Shown: positions 57,701 through 64,000 of the stretch, one piece after another
How positions within the stretch are numbered: position 1 is the stretch's first letter
How the letters are laid out: each line of letters opens with the position of its first letter
From: RGIG1918 sp964570895
Lineage (GTDB): Bacteria > Cyanobacteriota > Vampirovibrionia > Gastranaerophilales > Gastranaerophilaceae
Length of the DNA stretch: 64,000 nucleotides
Direction of reading: 5' to 3'
Assembly: GCA_964570895.1 (NCBI GenBank)
Contig: CAZMZD010000007.1
Coordinates: forward strand, 1 to 64,000
Translations under genes and position numbers: made by a program
Notes under the pieces: generated by a model
The model's input: only the letters and a program-made list of their open reading frames with translations
The model's database searches: none
What the model was told of the DNA's origin: nothing

Positions 57701-57712
57701 TGTTGTATTAGA

Positions 57713-58180
57713 TTATATTTGCTTGCAAAGGTTTGCCATTTCGATTGCTGCTTCAGCAGAAGAGGAACCTTTGTTTCCTGCTTTTGTGCCTGCCCTTTCA
57801 ATTGCTTGTTCAATATTATCAACAGTTAGCACACCAAATGCGATAGGTACATTGTGTTCAAGTGAAACTTGGGCAATGCCTTTAGACATTTCAGCACTTA
57901 CGTAGTCAAAGTGCGGAGTGGCACCTTTTATAACCGCGCCAAGCGTGATGAGGGCAACATATTTTTTAGTTGCAGCTGCGCGTTTGCAAATAAGAGGAAT
58001 TTCAAATGCCCCAGGGGCCCAAATTACATCAATATTTTCTTCTTTTACGCCATGGCGAGTGAGCGTGTCAAGCGCGCCGGATAAAAGTTTTGAACCGATG
58101 AATTCATTAAAACGTGCAACAACGATACAATATTTATCGCCTTCGCCTGCAATTAATTTGCCTTCAATAATATTTGTCAT
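57713..58180 (-). CDS. ribH: 6,7-dimethyl-8-ribityllumazine synthase
   Basis: A 155-residue enzyme for the penultimate step of riboflavin synthesis, forming icosahedral or pentameric shells. IVVARFNEFIGSKLLSGALD, VIWAPGAFEIPL, LGAVIKGATPHFDYV with the catalytic His, and IAFGVLTVDNIEQAIERAG with KAGNKGSSSAEAAI are diagnostic. The start at 58180 (AAGGAG, 7-nt gap) is clearly better than upstream in-frame codons. No FMN riboswitch is seen before it; other rib genes are not in the window. Confidence 0.97.
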   Translation of the reverse strand: MTNIIEGKLIAGEGDKYCIVVARFNEFIGSKLLSGALDTLTRHGVKEENIDVIWAPGAFEIPLICKRAAATKKYVALITLGAVIKGATPHFDYVSAEMSKGIAQVSLEHNVPIAFGVLTVDNIEQAIERAGTKAGNKGSSSAEAAIEMANLCKQI

Positions 58181-58236
58181 TTTATCTCCTTGTTTTTTTA
58201 AAACAATTTTATCATGGCTTAGAAATTTTAACAATT

Positions 58237-59469
58237 TTAATATTTTTCTTTTAATTTAAATGCGAAGAAAATTTCAAAAATGGTGAGGAAGGCAAACAGA
58301 GAAAACAGCGCAAGATAAGAATTTGTGCCGTAAATTGTGTGCCCTTGGGCGTTCGTTGTGGTTTCAAATAAATCTAAGATGTGCCCTGCAAGTGTTCCTA
58401 AAATTCCTATCGCAAAGAAGAAAATCCCGTTCATAATGCTCATCGCGCAGCTTCTAATTTCGGGCTTGTTCGTGGAATAAATAAAGTTTGCAAGAATTGG
58501 CGAAATACCCCCTGTGATTGCAAGCAAAAATATAAAGATTGAAACAAAAGGTGTGCGGAGATTGAACAAAACAAAAAATGTAATTCCAAAAAACACAACT
58601 GCGCTGATAATCGAAATTATTTTAAGGAAAATTACATAAGCACCTGTGTTTTTGTTGATAATGCTCATAACAACGCCCGATATCCCAATTATTATAATCA
58701 TAAAAGATAAAATTAAAGAAGCGCTATTGTGTGACATTTGGGCAAAGTCTTGAAGAAATTTTACCCCAATTACCGTTTGAATTACATAGCAAAGCCCATA
58801 GTTTATTGCAGTAAATGTAAAGAGATTTAAATTGTTTTTGTTTGCTAAAACTTCTTTAAACGGTTCAAGGTTGAAATGAATATTTGTTCTTTTTGGAGGT
58901 GAAGGCAGAAAAATTTTAACAAAACCAAAGCTAAGCGCTAAAAATAATGTAAAATAGCCTAAAACCCCAAAAATTGTGCGCCACGAGTGGTGCTCTATAA
59001 CATGTGATAATGGTGCATTTGCGCATACTCCGCCAAAATATCCGACAAAAAGAACGACAGACACAAGCACGCTCAAATATCTATCAGGGAAGCATTTTTT
59101 AATTTCTTGAACCAGCCCGAGGTAGAATGTTGCAGAACCTGCGCCAAGACAAATTCTTGCAAAATATAAAACCCATAAATTTGAGCTCATGGGGAAAATC
59201 AGTGCGCCAAGAGCGAATATGAGCCCGCCAAATAATATTATTTTTATTCCGCCAAATTTATCAATTAAAACTCCTGAAATAAGGAGCGACACTGCATACG
59301 CATACATAAAATACGCGCCAAAGGCAGTTGTTTCAGAGGCGGTTAAAGAAAGATTATTTTGTAGGGTTTCAAAAATTGTTCCTGGAATAGAAATGCGCAA
59401 AAAATTTGCCATAAAGTACAAAATTGTACCAATGATAATTAATAATATATGTATATAATACTTTCTCAT
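58237..59469 (-). CDS. Major facilitator superfamily transporter
   Basis: A 410-residue protein with 12 predicted membrane helices. The MFS loop motif appears as SGVLIDKFGGIKIILFGGLI between helices 2 and 3; GAYFMYAYAVSLLISG precedes it. No long cytoplasmic loops or extra domains. Substrate unknown; the overall look is that of nitrate/sugar-phosphate or NarK/YcaD-like carriers but no specific signature stands out. ATG 59469 has GAAGG 4 nt upstream. Lies 90 bp downstream of ahcY on the same strand, with a hairpin between. Confidence 0.88.
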   Translation of the reverse strand: MRKYYIHILLIIIGTILYFMANFLRISIPGTIFETLQNNLSLTASETTAFGAYFMYAYAVSLLISGVLIDKFGGIKIILFGGLIFALGALIFPMSSNLWVLYFARICLGAGSATFYLGLVQEIKKCFPDRYLSVLVSVVLFVGYFGGVCANAPLSHVIEHHSWRTIFGVLGYFTLFLALSFGFVKIFLPSPPKRTNIHFNLEPFKEVLANKNNLNLFTFTAINYGLCYVIQTVIGVKFLQDFAQMSHNSASLILSFMIIIIGISGVVMSIINKNTGAYVIFLKIISIISAVVFFGITFFVLFNLRTPFVSIFIFLLAITGGISPILANFIYSTNKPEIRSCAMSIMNGIFFFAIGILGTLAGHILDLFETTTNAQGHTIYGTNSYLALFSLFAFLTIFEIFFAFKLKEKY

Positions 59470-59507
59470 AAAGCCTTCGTTGTTAATGTTTTCAGGTGTT
59501 CGCGCGC

Positions 59508-59537
59508 CATTACTGCAGCATTTTATCTGCAATAATG
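59508..59537. repeat. Hairpin between ahcY and MFS gene
   Basis: CATTACTGCAG (59508-59518) and CTGCAATAATG (59527-59537) form a near-perfect stem. There is no T-run on the minus strand, so it may act as an RNA-processing or stabilising hairpin rather than a terminator. Confidence 0.5.
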
Positions 59538-59558
59538 CCTAAATCGCGCAAAATGTGT

Positions 59559-60830
59559 TTATGTGCCACTTTTCCAGCTGTTTAAGTAAAGCTCTTGTTC
59601 TTCTGTTAGAGTGTCAATCTCAACGCCCATGGCTTCAAGTTTTAACCTTGCAATTGTTTCATCAACAGAGTGCGGGAGTGTGTATAATTTGTTTTCAAGC
59701 TTGCCGTGGTTTTTAAGAACAAACTCTATGCCAAGCGCTTGGTTTGCAAAGCTCATATCCATAACGCTTGCAGGGTGACCTTCTGCGCTCACGAGGTTAA
59801 CCAATCTGCCTTGTGCTAAAACATAAATTGTTTTGCCGTTGTTTAACACCCATTCATCCAGCGCTGGGCGGATATTTCTTTGCGAAACAACATGTTCTCT
59901 AAGCCCGTTAACGTTCACTTCGACGTCAAAGTGCCCTGCGTTTGCAACAAACGCGCCGGATTTCATAGATAACATATTGTCGACATTAATCACGTTTTTG
60001 TCGCCTGTCACGGTTAAGAAAATATCTCCTTCAAGCGAAGCTTTCGCAATCGGCATAACCCTAAAGCCGTCCATAACAGCTTCAAGTGCTTTAAGCGGGT
60101 CAACTTCCGTGACAATAACATTTGCGCCCATTCCACGTGCTCTCATTGCGCAACCTTTTCCACACCAGCCATATCCGCAAACAACAAATGTTTTGCCGGA
60201 AATTAAGATGTTTGTGGCGCGGATAATGCCGTCCATTGCGCTTTGCCCTGTGCCATATCTGTTATCGTATAAGTGCTTTGTAAGGCTTGAATTAACGCCA
60301 AGAGCAGGGAATTTTAGGCTGCCTTCTCTAACCATTGCTTCAAGTCTTATAATGCCTGTAGTTGTTTCTTCGGTTGAACCTATGATATTTGGGATAAGTT
60401 CAGGATAGTCTTTGTGAATTGTCGCAACTAAGTCGCAGCCATCGTCAATCACAAGATGTGGTTTGTGTTCAAGAACTTTTTGAATATGTTTTTTGTATGT
60501 GTCTGCGTCTTCGCCGGCTATTGCATAAACCGGAATACCATAATATTTTACAAGGGCTGCGGCAACATCATCTTGAGTGGATAATGGGTTTGAAGCTGCA
60601 AGAACTGCGTCTGCTCCGCCTGCTTTCATCGCAATGCAAAGCGCTGCTGTTTCTTTTGTAACATGCACGCTCGCGCTTAACCTTAAGCCTTTAAATGGTT
60701 GCTCTTCTTGAAACCTTGCTTTTATTTTTGTAAGAACGGGCATATCCTTAAATGCCCATTCAATATTCTTTTTTCCTTGTTCAGCTAAAGCTAAATCTTT
60801 AACTTCATAATCAATTGTTGCTAATGTCAT
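59559..60830 (-). CDS. ahcY: Adenosylhomocysteinase
   Basis: A 423-residue NAD-dependent enzyme splitting S-adenosylhomocysteine into adenosine and homocysteine, thereby recycling the product of SAM-dependent methylation. GLRLSASVHVTKETAALCIA, VYAIAGEDADTYKKHIQKVL, VIDDGCDLVATIHKDYP, NRYGTGQSAMDGIIRATNIL and the NAD loop VVCGYGWCGKGCAMRARGMG are family blocks. It lacks the ~40-residue insert of the plant/bacterial long form, as in archaeal-type enzymes. GAGG precedes the ATG, 21 bp after ileS. No SAH riboswitch precedes it. Confidence 0.96.
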   Translation of the reverse strand: MTLATIDYEVKDLALAEQGKKNIEWAFKDMPVLTKIKARFQEEQPFKGLRLSASVHVTKETAALCIAMKAGGADAVLAASNPLSTQDDVAAALVKYYGIPVYAIAGEDADTYKKHIQKVLEHKPHLVIDDGCDLVATIHKDYPELIPNIIGSTEETTTGIIRLEAMVREGSLKFPALGVNSSLTKHLYDNRYGTGQSAMDGIIRATNILISGKTFVVCGYGWCGKGCAMRARGMGANVIVTEVDPLKALEAVMDGFRVMPIAKASLEGDIFLTVTGDKNVINVDNMLSMKSGAFVANAGHFDVEVNVNGLREHVVSQRNIRPALDEWVLNNGKTIYVLAQGRLVNLVSAEGHPASVMDMSFANQALGIEFVLKNHGKLENKLYTLPHSVDETIARLKLEAMGVEIDTLTEEQELYLNSWKSGT

Positions 60831-60851
60831 CTTTTCCTCGCTATCTTTTCG

Positions 60852-63653
60852 CTATTTTATTGCGTCGGCGCAATCTTCGCATATACCGTCGCTATTCAAT
60901 TCGCGATATTTCCAACATCTTTGGCATTTTTCGCCTTTAGCTTTGAAAATGCCAATTTTATAGTTTTCAACATCAAGCGTATTTAGCGCTTCTTCTGAAA
61001 ATTCTTTTGTGCATTCTGCTTGAGATACGATAAAGAAATCTGCAAGAATATCGGAATATTTGTTTAATAATTCAGGATTTTTTGCAATGATTTCAACACG
61101 AGCTTCAAGCGAGCTGCCGATAATTTTTTCTTCGCCTGATCTTAAAGGCTCAATTGCTTTTGAAACATATTCGCGAACTTGGAGAAGTTCAGTGAATTCT
61201 TCTTCGAGTTGTTTATTTTCATATTTAGCATTTTGTTCCGGCCAATCGCTCATAAGAACGCTTTTCAAACCTTTTCTTTGATTTTCAGGCATATTCAAGA
61301 AAATGTCTTCCGCTTGGTGTGGCATAACAGGAGCCAAAATTTCAAGAATAGTCCATAAAATATCGTACATAACAGTTTGAACAGCTCTTCTTGATGTCGA
61401 TTTTTTGCCTTTTGTGTAAAGTCTGTCTTTCACAATATCTAAGTAGAACGAGCTTAAATCAACCGCTGCAAAGTTTTGAAGGTATTGGAAATATTTATAG
61501 AATTCGTAGTTTTCAAAAGCTTTGTCAACATTTTCAATTAAGATATTAAGCTTATGGAGCGCAAATTTATCAATCGCTTCAAGTTCTTCATATTCAACTC
61601 TGTCAACCTCAGGTTCAAAATCGAACAAGTTGCCAAGTAAAAATCTTGCAGTGTTTCTTGTTTTTTTGAATATTTCAACAAGTTGTTTAATGATATTGTC
61701 GCCAATTTTAATGTCGTTTCTGTAATCTACACTTGCTGCCCAAAGCCTTAAAATGTCTGCACCATAGTTTTTAATGATGTCATCCGGACGAATGTAATTG
61801 CCTAAAGATTTTGACATTTTTCTGCCATCTTCGCCAAAAACAAATCCGTGAGTTAAAACTTCTTTATATGGCGCAATGCCTTTTGTTGCAATGGCTGTAA
61901 GCAAGGAAGATTGGAACCAGCCTCTGTGTTGGTCGGAACCTTCGAGGTACATATCGCAAGGTGCGCCCAAAAGTTCATCTTTTCTTGCTTCAACAACGGC
62001 TCTCCAAGAAACTCCGGAATCGAACCAAACGTCCATAATATCATTTTCTTTTTTGAAGTGATTTTTTCCGCATTTTGGGCAGACAAAACCTTCAGGTAAA
62101 AGCTCTTTTGCTTCATATTTTACCCAAGCATCTGAACTTTCTTTTTCAAAGATTTTAGCAACGTTTTCAATTGTTTCATCGTTAACAATTACTTCGCCAC
62201 AATCTTCGCAGTAGAAAATCGGAATTGGAACGCCCCAAGCGCGTTGCCTTGAAATGCACCAATCAGAACGATTTGCAACCATATTTGAAATTCTAACTTC
62301 GCCTGAAGATGGAATCCATTTAACGTTTTTAATTGCTTCCAATGTTTCTTTTTTGAATTTTTCAACTTTCACGAACCATTGAGGAGTTGCTCTATATATT
62401 ACAGGTTTTTTACATCTCCAACAATGTGGGTATGAGTGGCTTATTTCTTGAGATTTTACAAGAGCGCCAACTTCGTTTAATTTTGCGATAATTTTTTCTT
62501 CGCCTTTGTAATATGGTATATCTTCAAGTTCGGGAACTTGATTTGTCCAAACGCCTTTTGAATCAAGCGGAGAGAACACTTCTATTCCATATTTAATCCC
62601 TACTTCATAGTCTTCAAGACCGTGCCCAGGGGCAGTGTGAACAGCGCCTGTACCTGCTTCAAGCGTTACGTGTTCGCCAAGAATTATAGGAGATTTTCTG
62701 TTGCATATCGGGTGGTCTGTTGTAAGGTTTTCAAGCTCTGCGCCTCTCAAGCTTCCGACAACTTTGATGTCTTCCCTTTCCCATTCGGCGTCGCTTAAGA
62801 ATGTGTTAAGCAATTCTGTTGCAATGAAGTAAACATCATTTTTATATTCAAAGAAAGTATATTCAAATTTTTCATGCAAACAAATCGCCATGTTTGAAGG
62901 AATTGTCCAAGGAGTTGTTGTCCAAATAACAGCATAAAAATCTTTTTCAGTGTTTAAATTTAGCTTTGTTTTAATTTCATTTGCTGAATTTTCATCAAAT
63001 TTAAATCTTACATAAATTGAAGTTGAGGTAATGTCTGCATATTCAACTTCTGCTTCTGCAAGGGCTGTTTCGCAAGAAGCGCACCAATAAACAGGTTTCA
63101 AGCCTTTTTCAACATAGCCTTTTTTGTACATTTCGCCAAAAACGCGGACTTGTTCGGCTTCGTATTCCGGCGCAATTGAAAGATAAGGCTTTTCCCAATT
63201 GCCAAGCACGCCGAGTCTTTTAAATTCAGATTCTTGTCCTCTTAAGCTTTTGTGTGCAAATTCTCTGCATTTTGCTCTAAGTTCAACAGGGGTTAGCGCG
63301 CTTCTTCCGCCTTTAATGTTTTTAACAACGGCGTTTTCAATTGGAAGCCCGTGCCCGTCATACCCCGGAACATAAGGCGAATAGAAGCCTTTTTGAGTTT
63401 TATATTTAATTAAAATGTCTTTTAAAATTTTATTTAAGGCTGTGCCTACGTGGATTTTTTCAGAGCTCAAGTATGGAGGGCCATCGTGTAAAATGAAAGA
63501 TTTTTCTTTAGAATTTTTGTTGATTAATTCTTTGTAAATGTCAATTTCTTCCCAAATTTTTTGAATTTCAAGTTCTCTAACAGTTGCGTTTGCGCGCATT
63601 GCCAAACTTGTTGATGGTAAATTTAATGTGTCTTTTAGCTTTTTATCTTCCAT
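60852..63653 (-). CDS. ileS: Isoleucyl-tRNA synthetase
   Basis: A 933-residue class I synthetase. The HIGH motif is KIHVGTALNK (HVGT) near residue 65, KMSKS occurs in GRKMSKSLGN near 605, the CP1 editing domain (TTTPWTIPSNMAI) lies between, and a C-terminal zinc finger CQRCWKYRELNSDGICEDC completes the bacterial type. AGAGGG precedes the ATG. It is preceded on the same strand by a coiled-coil gene, as in many Gram-positive and cyanobacteria-related genomes. Confidence 0.97.
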   Translation of the reverse strand: MEDKKLKDTLNLPSTSLAMRANATVRELEIQKIWEEIDIYKELINKNSKEKSFILHDGPPYLSSEKIHVGTALNKILKDILIKYKTQKGFYSPYVPGYDGHGLPIENAVVKNIKGGRSALTPVELRAKCREFAHKSLRGQESEFKRLGVLGNWEKPYLSIAPEYEAEQVRVFGEMYKKGYVEKGLKPVYWCASCETALAEAEVEYADITSTSIYVRFKFDENSANEIKTKLNLNTEKDFYAVIWTTTPWTIPSNMAICLHEKFEYTFFEYKNDVYFIATELLNTFLSDAEWEREDIKVVGSLRGAELENLTTDHPICNRKSPIILGEHVTLEAGTGAVHTAPGHGLEDYEVGIKYGIEVFSPLDSKGVWTNQVPELEDIPYYKGEEKIIAKLNEVGALVKSQEISHSYPHCWRCKKPVIYRATPQWFVKVEKFKKETLEAIKNVKWIPSSGEVRISNMVANRSDWCISRQRAWGVPIPIFYCEDCGEVIVNDETIENVAKIFEKESSDAWVKYEAKELLPEGFVCPKCGKNHFKKENDIMDVWFDSGVSWRAVVEARKDELLGAPCDMYLEGSDQHRGWFQSSLLTAIATKGIAPYKEVLTHGFVFGEDGRKMSKSLGNYIRPDDIIKNYGADILRLWAASVDYRNDIKIGDNIIKQLVEIFKKTRNTARFLLGNLFDFEPEVDRVEYEELEAIDKFALHKLNILIENVDKAFENYEFYKYFQYLQNFAAVDLSSFYLDIVKDRLYTKGKKSTSRRAVQTVMYDILWTILEILAPVMPHQAEDIFLNMPENQRKGLKSVLMSDWPEQNAKYENKQLEEEFTELLQVREYVSKAIEPLRSGEEKIIGSSLEARVEIIAKNPELLNKYSDILADFFIVSQAECTKEFSEEALNTLDVENYKIGIFKAKGEKCQRCWKYRELNSDGICEDCADAIK

Positions 63654-63693
63654 TTTTTGTTTAATTCCCTCTTAATTTCTCTCTTGTTTAAAT

Positions 63694-64000
63694 TTATTGA
63701 GCATTTTGTTCGTTCGAATATTCGTCATTTGCTTTCATATCAGCAATGTATTGTTGACCGTTCATAACAATTTGATAAAGTTGATTTAGGTCATTTTGAA
63801 GTTTAGTAAGAACATTTTGTGCATATTGTTGTGCGCCATCTTTAATTTTTGCGGCAGCTTCAGAAGCTTCAAGCCTTTTGTCTTCTGCTTCGTGAAATGC
63901 GTTCATTTTAATATCTGCACATTCGTCGAGCACTTCTTGTCTGTATTTTTGAGCTTTTTCTTCAATTTCTCTTAAGATATTTGATTCAGAGAGTATTCTG
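63694..64000 (-). CDS. DivIVA/ATP-synthase-B-like coiled-coil protein (partial)
   Basis: Only the C-terminal 101 residues are in the window; the frame is open to the edge. The sequence is one long coiled coil (RILSESNILREIEEKAQKYR ... AAAKIKDGAQQYAQNVLTKL ... YQIVMNGQQYIADMKANDE), close in style to a family of coiled-coil proteins that lies beside ileS or in the DivIVA cluster of many bacteria. Function is not established; scaffolding at the membrane or division site is likely. No ribosome site or start can be judged. Confidence 0.65.
   Translation of the reverse strand, partial: RILSESNILREIEEKAQKYRQEVLDECADIKMNAFHEAEDKRLEASEAAAKIKDGAQQYAQNVLTKLQNDLNQLYQIVMNGQQYIADMKANDEYSNEQNAQ

Noticed and set aside
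59508..59558. SAH riboswitch near ahcY
   Set aside because: The hairpin lies downstream of ahcY, and only 21 bp separate ileS from ahcY.

Overview
The window is AT-rich (roughly one third G+C by eye), densely coding and clearly from a diderm bacterium: it carries an LptF/LptG-type LPS exporter permease, an MlaE-type permease, an AsmA/TamB-like giant protein and a TonB/TolA-ExbB-ExbD-ExbD set. The gene mix (a large GH57/DUF3536 protein, many short TTG starts, a coiled-coil gene before ileS, numerous clade-restricted small proteins) fits a gut Vampirovibrionia/Melainabacteria (Gastranaerophilales-like) genome. That assignment is inference and was not checked by any search.

Layout. 1-3.5 kb: end of a LuxR-type regulator, lptF/G and tyrA on the minus strand, then divergent leuD-like and isocitrate/isopropylmalate dehydrogenase genes. 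3.5-6.9 kb: an accessory patch with a small LuxR-type regulator, a truncated phage/plasmid polyvalent-protein fragment, two tandem XRE regulators with paired operators, and blocks of palindromic intergenic repeats. 6.9-15.9 kb: minus-strand housekeeping (thrS, a secreted OB-like protein, GH57, a secreted protein, ilvA-ridA, an NSS transporter). 16-19.5 kb: repeats, a WYL regulator, a secreted 20-residue-repeat protein, and a SAM-I-type riboswitch driving an unknown gene. 19.6-28.1 kb: FMN reductase, metalloprotease-TPR protein, glycosyltransferase, purine permease, Gfo/Idh oxidoreductase, galE, zinc-ribbon protein, FtsX/MacB permease. 28.1-36 kb: the second accessory region, with a leaderless HTH gene, a LuxR-type regulator, a minus-strand operon of a predicted ADP-ribosyltransferase followed by four tandem small paralogs, more repeats, tRNA-Thr(CGU) and a helicase-nuclease. 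36-64 kb: mostly housekeeping, including a possible long minus-strand transcript TonB/ExbBD-AsmA-def-fmt-aroH-M16-M16, xer recombinase, DAHP synthase, a TPR protein, mlaE, ilvE, a membrane glycosyltransferase, ribH, an MFS transporter, ahcY and ileS.

Aromatic amino acid synthesis is represented by DAHP synthase, an AroH-type chorismate mutase and prephenate dehydrogenase at three loci; branched-chain metabolism by ilvA, ilvE and a leuD-like gene.

Strongest leads: (1) the ADP-ribosyltransferase operon, whose four downstream genes are a duplicated two-gene unit, one copy carrying an in-frame palindromic insertion; (2) a SAM-I-type riboswitch with terminator in front of a protein I cannot connect to methionine metabolism; (3) small LuxR-type genes sharing an 18-bp dyad at an identical distance from the -10 box; (4) a recurring promoter layout that puts the -10 box exactly 6 nt before the ATG, predicting leaderless mRNAs for about ten genes; (5) several families of short dispersed palindromes that fill nearly every non-coding gap.
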